Assembly: GCF_001955535.1 (NCBI RefSeq) | Contig: NZ_MPVN01000009.1 | Coordinates: 42,676 to 106,675, forward strand | Source: Paenibacillus sp. FSL H7-0326 | Lineage (GTDB): Bacteria; Bacillota; Bacilli; Paenibacillales; Paenibacillaceae | DNA: 64,000 nucleotides | Direction: 5' to 3' | Shown here: positions 33,418 through 42,647 of the stretch, in pieces | Layout: each line of letters opens with the position of its first letter | How positions within the stretch are numbered: position 1 is the first letter of the stretch | Program-made: the position numbers and the translations under genes | Notes under the pieces: generated by a model | The model's database searches: none | Told to the model about the DNA's origin: nothing | What the model saw: only the letters and a program-made list of their open reading frames with translations

Positions 33418-34329
33418 ATGAAGAGGAAATACGTATATACGATAAGTGCTTCTTTAATTTTTTTTCTACTGATTCCAGGCCTTGCTTTTGCAGGTTGGAA
33501 GGAAGAAGCAGCGGAAAGTATTGCGACTTACATGTTACAAGTAATATTTGAGCCTATTTTTGCAAGCATGGTGGATTTATTGACAAATTTATTGAGTACG
33601 CCTGATATCAAAAATATTAGTTTCGTATTTACGAGTATGATATATGCTCAGGTTTTAGCTAGTATTCTTTTGTTTTCTCAATTTGTTTTTCGTGTTTGGA
33701 ATTCAATGTCATCGAGAGCTTTTAGCGGTCAATCTGAACCGCTATCATTCATTATGTGGAGAACGCTATTGTCTGGATTTTTAATTTATGCTATGCCTCA
33801 TTTTTTAGATTGGCTGATACAGCTTAATGCTGCACTAATCGAGCTGATTGGCCGATTAGGGGTTGATTTTCAACGCAACATTAAAAGCATAGAATACCCC
33901 CAAGCAGCGGATCTTTCTATAGTTTTATTTTTTATAGTATGGATCGTTGCATTAGTTGGGCTTGTTATATCTAATGCAATGAGGTTAGCTGAACTTTGTT
34001 TTTTGTACGTTATTGGACCAATCCTTGCTGTTAGTTATGCAGGTAAAGGTGAAACATTCAACATATGGATAATTCAATCCGTGGCTGTTACTTTTACGCA
34101 AGCTGTACAATTCTGGCTTGTTGGTGCATCTCTTAACTTTACTGTGGATATGGCTTCTAACCTAACAATAAACAATTTACTTTTACCCATAGGTACTGCC
34201 ATTCTTGCTGTAATGGGTCCTACAGTATTGAAAAATCTCTTATATACGAGTGGAGCTGGCCAAGCTTTAACTGGTGGAGTTAAATCAGGTTTTAGTACCG
34301 TTGTATACGCCAAGATGATGAAGAAATAA
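33418..34329 (+). CDS. VirB6/TrbL-like polytopic T4SS protein
   Basis: 303 residues with about six membrane segments and a cleavable-looking N-terminal signal (ISASLIFFLLIPGLAFA). The core GLVISNAMRLAELCFLYVIG and a conserved-looking ILAVSYAGKGETFNIW region match the TrbL/VirB6 class that forms the inner-membrane channel of T4SS. It lies between a VirB2-like and a VirB3-like gene. Confidence 0.6.
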   Translation: MKRKYVYTISASLIFFLLIPGLAFAGWKEEAAESIATYMLQVIFEPIFASMVDLLTNLLSTPDIKNISFVFTSMIYAQVLASILLFSQFVFRVWNSMSSRAFSGQSEPLSFIMWRTLLSGFLIYAMPHFLDWLIQLNAALIELIGRLGVDFQRNIKSIEYPQAADLSIVLFFIVWIVALVGLVISNAMRLAELCFLYVIGPILAVSYAGKGETFNIWIIQSVAVTFTQAVQFWLVGASLNFTVDMASNLTINNLLLPIGTAILAVMGPTVLKNLLYTSGAGQALTGGVKSGFSTVVYAKMMKK

Positions 34330-34341
34330 GGTGATTAATTC

Positions 34342-34869
34342 ATGAGTAACAATAATGAGAAACTGTACCATATTCCAAGACGTGTAGATGAAGGAATTAA
34401 GATATTTGGGATGAACGGTCGGGCGTGGATCTTGATGTTTTTATTCATTGGTATAGCAATATTAGTAGCTTATATTTTTCCTTTTTCTACTGGAGTAAAG
34501 GTTGGGATTGCTGCCTTTTTAGTTGTATTCCCTTACTTTTTATTTACCCAAGAGTTAGGAAACGGACTTTTTGCGATCGATTATGTGAAATTGCTAATTG
34601 GTAATATGTACGCACAAAAAATATATAACATCACATCTACTCGACAGAGAGCAAAACACGATGAGGAATATATCACTCCACTTATTTATGTGAAACCCTT
34701 ACATGAACCTGCTGCTGAAGTTGAAATTCCAGTTAAGGAGCAATGGCATTTTAATAAAGAGGAGTATTTGAAACGAAATGAGATCTTACGAGCAGAAAGA
34801 GAGAAGGAACTTGAGGAATTAAAAGATTGGATACCGGAACCTAAAGATTTAACGAATAGAGGTAAATAA
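34342..34869 (+). CDS. PrgI/VirB3-like T4SS protein
   Basis: 175 residues. It begins with a short cytoplasmic stretch (YHIPRRVDEGIKIFGMNG) followed by two closely spaced membrane helices (about 28-46 and 50-68), then a charged cytoplasmic tail. PrgI/VirB3-type proteins always sit just before the VirB4 ATPase, as here, and tie it to the membrane. Confidence 0.65.
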   Translation: MSNNNEKLYHIPRRVDEGIKIFGMNGRAWILMFLFIGIAILVAYIFPFSTGVKVGIAAFLVVFPYFLFTQELGNGLFAIDYVKLLIGNMYAQKIYNITSTRQRAKHDEEYITPLIYVKPLHEPAAEVEIPVKEQWHFNKEEYLKRNEILRAEREKELEELKDWIPEPKDLTNRGK

Positions 34870-34904
34870 TCATTTTCAATTGAATGAAGGAGTGTAAACA
34901 GTAC

Positions 34905-37322
34905 ATGGCTTTTACAATAAAGTTACCAATACCAAAAAAGCAGCCGAAAAAGACACCAGCTCAAGCTATTCCATTTAAAGAGTTCGATGAATTTCTGAAA
35001 ATGGAGGACGGAACCTATCGCTGCATTTTAAAAGTAACACCCATAAACAATGACCTATTAACAGATGACGAAAATGAAAATATTGTTGAGCTCATGAGAG
35101 AAGCAATAAATGTAGCTGGAGTAAATATAGCTCAAATAACTGTAAGTTCTGAACGAATGAATTTAGAGGATTATATGAGTTACATAGAGCAGAAAAAGCA
35201 AGAAATAACGGAGAGTTATTACTTAGATCGGATTTCGGCTATTGAAAAGCATGTGAAAAGAAGTTCTGTAAAAAAGAAAACAACGAAGACTTTTTATCTA
35301 ACACTGAGTACTCGTCATTCTGATGCGAAACGTGCCAAAGAAGATTTTGAAGAATCGGTTAGACATATCCGGAATTCTCTTGAGAGTGGCGAAATTTTAG
35401 TGAAAATATTAAAGAAACAAGAAGGACTGAGAATGCTTTATGAAAAGCTCAATCCTAAAACATCGATTTATCAACCTTTTCATGATGAGATGAAGACGCT
35501 TAGCTCCATAGCTCCTATTCCCATCATTCATGTAGGTGAGGATCATAGCATTATTGACGGCATGTACTACCGTTTTTATACCATTATGAATTACCCTTCA
35601 ACTCCTGTAAAAAAGGGATGGATGTCAAAACTATTTGATATCAATGCTGAAGTAGATACGAGCATTATTCTCCAACCTACAGGCAAGCATAAAGTTATTG
35701 ATAGTATTGATAAATCACTTGGTTTTATTCGCTTCGGAAAGAACAAACCAGATACAAAGCAAAGCGAACTCAATGAGCTCCAGAAAAAAGAAGATTCAGC
35801 TATCGAACTGATTGATCAGCTGAGTTCAGATGCAGAAAATATGTATAATGTCTCCCTTATCATTTCTGTTCGTGACAAAACGTTAAAAGACCTCGATGTT
35901 GCATGTCAGCGTGTATTGACTTCGATCTCTACAAGCAGAATGAATGCAAGGCAGCTTATCTTATTGCATAATGATCCTTTTTGGATGTCTCTCCCCATTG
36001 CTTTCAAGTCTGATTTTCTAGCTAACAAAAATTTGTATTGGCCAATGCATACTTCTGCGATAGCTAGCATTCTTCCTTTCAATAGTTCTGACTTCATGAT
36101 GAAAACAGGAGTTATAAAAGGGAAAAATGAAAAAGATAGCTTAATCGTTGTAGATCGTCGTGATCGTCGGGCAGTAGATAATCCAAACGAAGTTGTAATC
36201 GCCCCTTCGGGTCGGGGGAAATCATGGTATGCTCAGGCTGATATTTCTAGGGAAAATCAATTAGGAACCAAGATTTTTGTAATTGATCCGGAAAGAGAGT
36301 ATAAGTTCAAGTTTGGGGAAAGAGTTGTCTTTTCTATAGGAGCTCCATTTTGTACGAATCCATTTCATATTCGTTCAGCTATTTTAGATACCGATGAAGA
36401 CGAACTAGCTTTTAATGATAGTCGCAATTACGTAGAAGATGTGGGGATGTATCTTCAGCGAAAAATAGCCGATATGATTCCATACTTCAGGCATATTTAC
36501 CCTAAGATGGATTCAACTGAAGAAGCGGAACTTACAGAAGCAATCCGTATTACCTATGAAGAATTTGCTGGTCTAACCTTTGAATCGAAAGAATTACCCG
36601 CAGTATTCCCTATATTAAGTAATTTAGATGAGGTCTGTTCTAGAAGAGAGTTTGCTAGTACGTTAGAAATTTTTAGAAAAAACTTAAAACCCTATGTGTC
36701 AGGAATTTACAAAAACATGTTTAACGGCCAGACAAATTGGTCTATGGACACACAGTTAACAGTACTTGATATCCATTCACTATCTGAAGTCGTACAGCCT
36801 CAAATGATGGATTTATTACTTCATGATATTTGGGAATACATGAAAATCGATAGAAATGAGAAAAAAGGACTTTATGTTGATGAAGCATGGAAGTTGGCAA
36901 GTCCAGATAACCCTCAGACATTGAAGTTCTTGTTTGAAATGGCAAAACGAATCCGAAAATACGGTGGATTTTTAACAACGATTACTCAAAACGTTGAAGA
37001 TTTCTTTGGAGCTGGAAGCGGAAGCAAAAATTATGGTAAAGCCATCTTTGACAATGCATTCTTTAAAATGTTCTTAGGTCTCTCTGATAACGATTATAAT
37101 ACCCTGAAGAAGATTGGTTTTAATTTTAGTAGAAAAGAAGAACGTATATTAAAACGCCGTCAGGGTAAAGGCCATGGTATCTATATGGTGGGAAGTACAA
37201 GAGTAGAAATTAAAACTACACCTCTAGTAGATGAACTAAAATTTATTAGTCCTGAAGAATACGAGCAAATTAAAAAGTATGATCTTGAGTTGGAATATGG
37301 CGAAACCACCAGCACGCTATGA
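34905..37322 (+). CDS. VirB4/TrbE-type conjugation ATPase
   Basis: 805 residues from the ATG behind AAGGAGTG (an earlier in-frame ATG overlaps that ribosome site). A Walker A motif VVIAPSGRGKSWYAQ (about 428-442) and Walker B KGLYVDEAWKLA (about 653-664) define the VirB4 ATPase core. The N-terminal ~400 residues match the CagE/TrbE/VirB4 domain. It powers assembly of the transfer channel at the membrane. No VirD4 coupling protein or relaxase occurs in this window; they may be elsewhere on the plasmid. Confidence 0.85.
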   Translation: MAFTIKLPIPKKQPKKTPAQAIPFKEFDEFLKMEDGTYRCILKVTPINNDLLTDDENENIVELMREAINVAGVNIAQITVSSERMNLEDYMSYIEQKKQEITESYYLDRISAIEKHVKRSSVKKKTTKTFYLTLSTRHSDAKRAKEDFEESVRHIRNSLESGEILVKILKKQEGLRMLYEKLNPKTSIYQPFHDEMKTLSSIAPIPIIHVGEDHSIIDGMYYRFYTIMNYPSTPVKKGWMSKLFDINAEVDTSIILQPTGKHKVIDSIDKSLGFIRFGKNKPDTKQSELNELQKKEDSAIELIDQLSSDAENMYNVSLIISVRDKTLKDLDVACQRVLTSISTSRMNARQLILLHNDPFWMSLPIAFKSDFLANKNLYWPMHTSAIASILPFNSSDFMMKTGVIKGKNEKDSLIVVDRRDRRAVDNPNEVVIAPSGRGKSWYAQADISRENQLGTKIFVIDPEREYKFKFGERVVFSIGAPFCTNPFHIRSAILDTDEDELAFNDSRNYVEDVGMYLQRKIADMIPYFRHIYPKMDSTEEAELTEAIRITYEEFAGLTFESKELPAVFPILSNLDEVCSRREFASTLEIFRKNLKPYVSGIYKNMFNGQTNWSMDTQLTVLDIHSLSEVVQPQMMDLLLHDIWEYMKIDRNEKKGLYVDEAWKLASPDNPQTLKFLFEMAKRIRKYGGFLTTITQNVEDFFGAGSGSKNYGKAIFDNAFFKMFLGLSDNDYNTLKKIGFNFSRKEERILKRRQGKGHGIYMVGSTRVEIKTTPLVDELKFISPEEYEQIKKYDLELEYGETTSTL

Positions 37323-37345
37323 TAAAAAAAGGTGGGAAGTAGCTT

Positions 37346-38770
37346 ATGTCTAAAGTGAAAATAGCATTAACACTTATCCAGATGATGAAAAAAAAGCCCT
37401 GGATACCAATTCTTCTTATCGCTGTCATCCTCGCTCCGTTTGTTCTCTTGGTTTCAGTTATAGTCATCCTCTTTTCATGGGTCAGTTGGGGAGATGAAGA
37501 ACCGATGAAAATAGCGCCATATCAATCAATTGCAGCTCAGCATGGATTGATATGGCAAGAGCTACTTGCAATCGATCTAGCAAAGCACGAGATGGATCAA
37601 GATAAATTAAAACCAGGAGATCTAGAGGATGATTTTGTTTATTATGTGCAAGTAGAAAGAACGACTTGTACAGGCGAAGGTGAAAAGCAAAAATGTACTA
37701 CAACAACAGAAAAAGAAAAGCGGACCTACAGTTTCAGTCAGGTTATGGATAATCTCGGCTTTACTCAAGAGCAGCGTGAAATGGCAGAACAGGCAAGGGC
37801 TTTATTGTTTGAACAATACGGTACTGGTTCGGTTGGGGGTGGAGGATCAGTAGACTTTGCACAGAATGCTATTCCGTCTATCTATCTATCAATCTATCAA
37901 AGGGCTGGAGAAAAGTATGGTGTACCTTGGGAGCTGCTAGCAGCCATACACCGAATTGAGACACGATTTTCTACAATGGATCCCATGATCTCTTACGCTG
38001 GGGCAGAAGGACACATGCAGTTTATGCCGTGTACATTTATCGGTTGGGCCCACCCTTCGTGTAGCGGGGCAGGGAAAGGAAATTTCACATCTTCAGAAAA
38101 AACGAGCCTTGCGATGATCAGACAGTATGGAGGGCTTGGAGTCGATGCTGATGGAGATAACAAAGCAGATATGTGGAACATAACTGACGCAGTGTTTTCA
38201 GCTTCTCACATGTTGGCACGAAATGGAGCGTCTTCAGGGGATCTAGAACGAGCGATTCTGAGTTATAACCGCAGCTCTGAGTATGTAGCTGATGTTTTAT
38301 CTTTCTATAATAGCTATATTAACGGTGGTTATGTACTTGTAGAAATCCCTTCACCAAGCTCCAGCGGCTTTTTAAGGCCAATTAATGGTCAGATGACCTC
38401 ACCATTTGGTCCACGTACACATCCGATCACAGGCGTGCCTCAAACGCCCCATAAAGGGATAGATTTAGCTTGTGCGAAAGGAGATCCTATACCTGCTTCA
38501 AAAAGCGGTACTGTCATTATTGCTCGTTGGCAAGATGCAAGTGATCCGACAAAGGGATACGGGCAGTACGTGCGTATAGATCATGGGGATGGGTACCAAA
38601 CAACATACGCTCATTTATCCGCAATTCTTACTTCAGTCGGGCAGTCAGTAAGTCAAGGTGATATCATCGGTGCGTGCGGATCTACAGGTGGTAGTACGGG
38701 TAATCATTTACACTTCGAAATTATTGAAAATGGGATACCGATAAACCCAGCACCATTTATAGGTCTTTAA
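37346..38770 (+). CDS. Bifunctional wall hydrolase: lytic transglycosylase + M23 peptidase (VirB1-like)
   Basis: 474 residues. An N-terminal membrane helix (about 21-45) is followed by a lytic transglycosylase domain, with the catalytic Glu in ELLAAIHRIETRFSTM and the GAEGHMQFMPCTF box (about 197-236). The C-terminal M23/LytM endopeptidase domain has zinc ligands in HKGIDLA and HLHFEI (about 370-465). T4SS-borne enzymes of this design open the thick Gram-positive wall for the conjugation channel. It directly follows the VirB4 gene. Confidence 0.85.
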   Translation: MSKVKIALTLIQMMKKKPWIPILLIAVILAPFVLLVSVIVILFSWVSWGDEEPMKIAPYQSIAAQHGLIWQELLAIDLAKHEMDQDKLKPGDLEDDFVYYVQVERTTCTGEGEKQKCTTTTEKEKRTYSFSQVMDNLGFTQEQREMAEQARALLFEQYGTGSVGGGGSVDFAQNAIPSIYLSIYQRAGEKYGVPWELLAAIHRIETRFSTMDPMISYAGAEGHMQFMPCTFIGWAHPSCSGAGKGNFTSSEKTSLAMIRQYGGLGVDADGDNKADMWNITDAVFSASHMLARNGASSGDLERAILSYNRSSEYVADVLSFYNSYINGGYVLVEIPSPSSSGFLRPINGQMTSPFGPRTHPITGVPQTPHKGIDLACAKGDPIPASKSGTVIIARWQDASDPTKGYGQYVRIDHGDGYQTTYAHLSAILTSVGQSVSQGDIIGACGSTGGSTGNHLHFEIIENGIPINPAPFIGL

Positions 38771-38801
38771 CCGCAATACATTCTATTTGTAGGAGAAAGA
38801 C

Positions 38802-39326
38802 ATGCGAGAGATAAAAATTAGTGTTCCGTTCCTTGTACTTTTTATTATTACCGTGATCCTGGCTTTCTATACGGTGAATTTGAAAAATGAGCAAAGGGAC
38901 ATGATTGGTGATAGAAGGAAAATGCAAGAGATAGAAGCAGCTCGTGAGGCTAATGAGCAGTTTATTACTACATTGTTAGAATACAAAGATGTATCTAGTC
39001 GTTTTGAAAAGCTTGAGCCGCTCATGACGAAAAGTGGTTTTGAACAGATTAAGCCAAGTCAAGAACCTGCAGCTGGTGATAGTTATGTTGTTTCAACCAT
39101 TTTATCACAGCAAAATTTCATTTCTGAAAGAGTAGATGACGAGTTCCATTTATTTAATGAAATAAGTATTTCAATAAATTATGAGGGAAGTAAAACAGAA
39201 CAGACCGTAATTGCAAAGACAGATCTTATATATGAAGAAGGTGAGTGGAAAGTAAATCATTATGAACAAATTCCAATGTTAGATCCTTCCATGGTAGAAT
39301 TAGAAGAACATGATCATGGACACTAA
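38802..39326 (+). CDS. Membrane-anchored conjugation protein, last of operon
   Basis: 174 residues with an N-terminal membrane helix (about 6-22), a coiled-coil-like stretch (about 25-55) and an extracytoplasmic domain ending in strands IAKTDLIYEEGEWKVNHYEQ. It may be a VirB8/TcpC-like or NTF2-like accessory protein, but this is weak. The tail is His/Glu-rich (ELEEHDHGH). It ends at a strong terminator. Confidence 0.5.
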   Translation: MREIKISVPFLVLFIITVILAFYTVNLKNEQRDMIGDRRKMQEIEAAREANEQFITTLLEYKDVSSRFEKLEPLMTKSGFEQIKPSQEPAAGDSYVVSTILSQQNFISERVDDEFHLFNEISISINYEGSKTEQTVIAKTDLIYEEGEWKVNHYEQIPMLDPSMVELEEHDHGH

Positions 39327-39332
39327 TAGAAA

Positions 39333-39376
39333 AGACCCAATGATAATACAATTTATCATTGGGTCTATTTTTTTTA
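39333..39376 (+). terminator. Terminator of transfer operon
   Basis: AGACCCAATGATA / TATCATTGGGTCT hairpin followed by a long T-run. Confidence 0.9.
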
Positions 39377-39385
39377 TATTCCATA

Positions 39386-39421
39386 CAGACTATGTATATT
39401 ATACTCAGTCTGTGATATAAT
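39386..39421 (+). promoter_or_regulatory. Promoter and dyad operator of TA-like operon
   Basis: An inverted repeat CAGACT ... AGTCTG (39386-39412) lies just before the -10 TATAAT (39416), 36 bp upstream of the 39457 gene. This suits autorepression by an antitoxin-type product. Confidence 0.55.
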
Positions 39422-39456
39422 ACAAAATCAAAGATTATATGAAGGAGCATAAAAAA

Positions 39457-39846
39457 ATGATTATATCTGTAGAGCTGTTTACTAAGTCATATCAGGCCGA
39501 GCTAAGCCGTGAAAATAATGAGTTTACTATGAACCTAACTCCCGAATCGATGGCAAGACTTGAGGAATATCTGCGCGTTGTATTACCTCATTATATCGAT
39601 ATGCCAGAAGATACGGAGAACCTAACCCTAGACCACTTAATGAAGTTGGCTAACGATTGGCAGCTAGCCAATCCCGATCAATCCATGACAGAACCTCATA
39701 TCAAGTTACCCTATTTATTTGATGTATCTGTTAAGGAAATGCTATCTCAACTTGCAGAAGCCAACAATGTCCCAATGACAAAAGTGATTATCCAATTGAT
39801 TGATGAAGCCTATGAGAGAGTGGTGATAAACGATGAAGCCCTCTAA
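39457..39846 (+). CDS. Hypothetical protein, first gene of TA-like operon (129 aa)
   Basis: The start is the ATG behind AAGGAGC. The product has a basic N-terminal strand, then helical, acidic regions, ending with KEMLSQLAEANNVPMTKVII, an RHH- or HTH-like helix pair. It overlaps the next small gene. Together with the following genes it precedes a tandem MazF-type toxin, so it may be an antitoxin or partition accessory. Confidence 0.5.
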   Translation: MIISVELFTKSYQAELSRENNEFTMNLTPESMARLEEYLRVVLPHYIDMPEDTENLTLDHLMKLANDWQLANPDQSMTEPHIKLPYLFDVSVKEMLSQLAEANNVPMTKVIIQLIDEAYERVVINDEAL

Positions 39847-40006
39847 GAAAATTAAAGCCCCTATAGGTAATATACCTGTAACGAAAAGCCATCGATTTAA
39901 ACAGATTGTAGCAATTGAAGCCGAACGGGAAAGTGGAAAAACTGCAACCGCTATTTTAGAAGAACTGATAAAAAAAGAACATATCCGTCAATTTGGGAGG
40001 GAGTAA
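39833..40006 (+). CDS. Small basic protein, RHH-like (57 aa)
   Basis: Overlaps the previous gene by 14 bases and ends 1 base before the next. The sequence PVTKSHRFKQIVAIEAERES, then KTATAILEELIKKEH, fits a small ribbon-helix-helix or antitoxin-like DNA-binding protein. Tight packing implies co-translation with its neighbours. Confidence 0.5.
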   Translation: MKPSKKIKAPIGNIPVTKSHRFKQIVAIEAERESGKTATAILEELIKKEHIRQFGRE

Positions 40007-40007
40007 G

Positions 40008-40412
40008 ATGGCTCGTGCCAAAAGAGAAAAAGGATCAAAGACAGGTATATCTATGCGATTGCCTGTTACTAGTAAATCTAGATTAGAACTGATATACGAT
40101 AAATTAAAAAGTCGTGTAGGTGAAGATGAGACACATCCGTCAAGAACAGATATTTTAACGACTTTAATTATACAAAAGAAAGACCTTACTTTTGCAGATC
40201 CGAAAGAAAAAGAAAATGAGATAAGAATGGCTGATTTTATGGATCAATATATCCTGGAGCATTTTGGAGAAGATCCGAATGATGATATTCTTGATTTTGC
40301 TCAATCTGAAGCGTTAAAAGCCTATTATAGAACTCAAGGATTCGAATTCAATAATTCCGAATCGGACGATGATGATGAAGGATTTATCTATCCAAGTTCA
40401 ATTAAAGATTAA
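40008..40412 (+). CDS. RHH-type antitoxin candidate (134 aa)
   Basis: The ATG behind GGGAGGGAG is chosen over an upstream TTG. The N-terminal part (KTGISMRLPVTSKSRLELIY) is a ribbon-helix-helix-like DNA-binding arm; the C-terminal half is very acidic (SESDDDDEG), as in MazE-type antitoxins that wrap around a toxin. It is followed at 20 bp by the tandem MazF-like gene. Confidence 0.55.
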   Translation: MARAKREKGSKTGISMRLPVTSKSRLELIYDKLKSRVGEDETHPSRTDILTTLIIQKKDLTFADPKEKENEIRMADFMDQYILEHFGEDPNDDILDFAQSEALKAYYRTQGFEFNNSESDDDDEGFIYPSSIKD

Positions 40413-40432
40413 CAAAGGAGCTTATACAAGAG

Positions 40433-41374
40433 ATGGTTCAACCAGGAGATATATTCTTTAGTAATTTCCCGAAGTTTGTACAAAGAGAAAATGCTGCTGA
40501 CTATAATATCGATTCGAAGAAACCGAATGCGAGACCTCGGCCCGTAGTGGTGTTAGAAGAGATTACGCCCAATCGTTTATTTGTAGCCCCTATAACTGGA
40601 GACGCAAGTGGTATGAATCTGTCATTCCCTACGTTTGTACCCTTAAAGGAAAAAGATTATCCCGGCGTACTTTCAAAAGATTCTTTTATAAAATTAAATC
40701 AAAATCAATCAATTGATATCAAATGGATAGTAGACAATCAGAAGGTGGGTCAGCTTACACCAAAAGATTTAGATCGGACTCGTCACTTTTCTTTGTACGC
40801 TTCTCAAACAGAAAAAGCTTACTCGGAGTGGATCAGTGAGATTGTGGCCAAGAATGTGAAAGTAAATCGGCCTGATATCGAAAGACAGGTATTGGACGAA
40901 CTTAATTTACCTACTCGAAAGTTTTATAGACAACCCCCAATCGATTTAAAACGATCTGATATTGTTCCATGCCATTTTCAGCCCGAAATATTAAATCAAT
41001 CAAAAGAGCGCATCCATGGTAATCACTTAGGGATTGTCATTGTTGAAGGGAATATAAGACAAAGCCCACCAGGACAGAGCATCGTTGTTCCGGTTGTTGA
41101 AAACAAATCCGATTATGTTCATTTATACAGTCCTAAAGATGTTGGTGTTACTATCAATGGACAAGCTCGTAGGGTGTTACTTTCACAAATGCAGCCGATG
41201 AATTGGAGTTGGATGGAACTAGATAAAAAAGTCGGCCAAGTAATGAAACAGCAAATGCTTGATGTTGATAGAGCAGTGATTGATACACTAGGATTGAAAC
41301 CAGAGGTAATTAAGAAAAGTAGATCTCTAATATCAGAACAATTAATGAAAAATAGAGGGCCTAAAACAAGGTGA
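40433..41374 (+). CDS. Tandem MazF/PemK-like toxin (two fused domains)
   Basis: 313 residues, about twice the normal MazF length. Two PemK/MazF-like beta-barrel units: residues 1-125 (MVQPGDIFFSNFPKF, then RPRPVVVLEEITPNRLFVAPIT) and about 160-290 (LKRSDIVPCHFQP, then LGIVIVEGN and SIVVPVVENKSDYV). MazF enzymes are mRNA interferases whose active sites lie at dimer interfaces, so a fused pair could act as a built-in dimer. One unit may have lost activity. It sits after three small antitoxin-like genes. Confidence 0.7.
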   Translation: MVQPGDIFFSNFPKFVQRENAADYNIDSKKPNARPRPVVVLEEITPNRLFVAPITGDASGMNLSFPTFVPLKEKDYPGVLSKDSFIKLNQNQSIDIKWIVDNQKVGQLTPKDLDRTRHFSLYASQTEKAYSEWISEIVAKNVKVNRPDIERQVLDELNLPTRKFYRQPPIDLKRSDIVPCHFQPEILNQSKERIHGNHLGIVIVEGNIRQSPPGQSIVVPVVENKSDYVHLYSPKDVGVTINGQARRVLLSQMQPMNWSWMELDKKVGQVMKQQMLDVDRAVIDTLGLKPEVIKKSRSLISEQLMKNRGPKTR

Positions 41375-41380
41375 TTTATT

Positions 41381-41413
41381 TGTCTTACATCTATGTCTTA
41401 CACTTGTCTTACA
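41381..41413. promoter_or_regulatory. Triple TGTCTTACA array: candidate parC/operator
   Basis: Three exact TGTCTTACA copies at 41381, 41394 and 41405 (13 and 11 bp apart). The third overlaps the -35 of the parM promoter. Direct repeats at this place are typical of the centromere/operator bound by a ParR-type protein. Confidence 0.65.
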
Positions 41414-41460
41414 TATAATTGTATGCTATAATAATAGAGTAGTTAAGAGAAACCACCACA
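41404..41460 (+). promoter_or_regulatory. parM promoter and GAAACCACCACA leader, copy 2
   Basis: -35 TTGTCT and -10 TATAAT with a 17-base spacer, then GAAACCACCACA at 41449-41460, about 10 bases after the expected transcript start. Confidence 0.65.
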
Positions 41461-41484
41461 ACGAAAAAAGGAGAGTAATAAAAC

Positions 41485-42642
41485 ATGATGGGGACAAGCG
41501 TAATTGACACTTTACTAGAGGAAGCTAGAAATATTAAAGCTGAAAATATTGGAGCCGACTTAGGTAACGATGCAGTGAAAATTGTTTTTGATGGCAAGAC
41601 ATACACAGTTACGAAAAATACCGTATCTCGCCGTATGCTCAGTGAAAAAGCGAAACATAGTCTTGATTTTAATGAATCTTCTGATAATGGATCTATAAAT
41701 ATTCATAACTTAGATGTGATTATACAACCTCTCAATGGTCCGAAAGAACGGTTCTTCATTGGGGAAAAGGCAATCGCAGAGGGAGAAGATGAAACGGTTG
41801 TAGGTACTGAGAAAGCTGACAATCCATATATACATATACCATTGTTAGCTATTCTAGCTTTACGAACTCCAAAAAGTAAAAAAGTTGCTAAATTCAATTC
41901 TGTTAGTGGTTTACCAGTTAAACAATATAGCAAAGAAGCACGTAAAAAGCTTAAAGAGAGACTAATTGGAGAATTTGATGTTACTCTCATGGATCCCCAA
42001 GGCAACCCTGGAAGAACGGTACGCATTATTATAGAGGATGTAAAAATAGCTGCAGAAGGTGTACCTGTAGTTACCAATCAGATGTTTAATGCAGATGCTA
42101 CAGATATAGCACGTCCTGAGCTAGGACAAGGTTCACGTGGAGTAGTTGATATTGGAGCCTTTACGACTGACATACCAGTTATTAAGAATGGTAAACCTGA
42201 CAAAACAATGAGTGATGGGCTAGATGAAGGGATTTCTACTTACATTGATAAAATTGCATCTACTCTTACTGCGTCAACTGGTGCAATTGTTACACGAAAC
42301 CAAATCCTTGATAAAATAATGAATGATGATATAGATTTCCTTAGTGTAAGAGGTAAAAAAATTCCTTTGCGTGCAGAGGTAGAAGCTCAATTAAGCTTCT
42401 TTGCGAAAAGAATTGTAGATGTAGTTGATCGACTTTGGTCTAAAAACTACGAGATTGAGGAATTTTTTGTTGTAGGTGGCGGTGCCAAATTACTTCGTCC
42501 GTATCTAATGAAACACTTAGAGGGTCGAGACATGGAACTTACATTTATCGAACCTAAGAATAAAAGTGATTACCAAAACGATCCACAGCTTCAAAATGCA
42601 TTCGGCTATTGGAAACTTGCTATGCAAGCATTTGGGGCGTGA
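41485..42642 (+). CDS. parM: ParM/actin-like plasmid segregation ATPase
   Basis: 385 residues with the actin-fold phosphate loops: phosphate 1 in IGADLGNDAVKIVFDG (about 18-33), phosphate 2 in GVVDIGAFTTDIPVIKNG (about 219-236), and the adenosine motif FFVVGGGAKLLRP (about 330-342). ParM-type filaments push plasmid copies apart. A ParR-like gene follows directly and a triple repeat precedes it, the standard parC-parM-parR order. Confidence 0.85.
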   Translation: MMGTSVIDTLLEEARNIKAENIGADLGNDAVKIVFDGKTYTVTKNTVSRRMLSEKAKHSLDFNESSDNGSINIHNLDVIIQPLNGPKERFFIGEKAIAEGEDETVVGTEKADNPYIHIPLLAILALRTPKSKKVAKFNSVSGLPVKQYSKEARKKLKERLIGEFDVTLMDPQGNPGRTVRIIIEDVKIAAEGVPVVTNQMFNADATDIARPELGQGSRGVVDIGAFTTDIPVIKNGKPDKTMSDGLDEGISTYIDKIASTLTASTGAIVTRNQILDKIMNDDIDFLSVRGKKIPLRAEVEAQLSFFAKRIVDVVDRLWSKNYEIEEFFVVGGGAKLLRPYLMKHLEGRDMELTFIEPKNKSDYQNDPQLQNAFGYWKLAMQAFGA

Positions 42643-42647
42643 TTACA

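Noticed and set aside
34884..34905. Earlier start for the VirB4-like gene
   Set aside because: That ATG overlaps the good ribosome site AAGGAGTG of the start at 34905.
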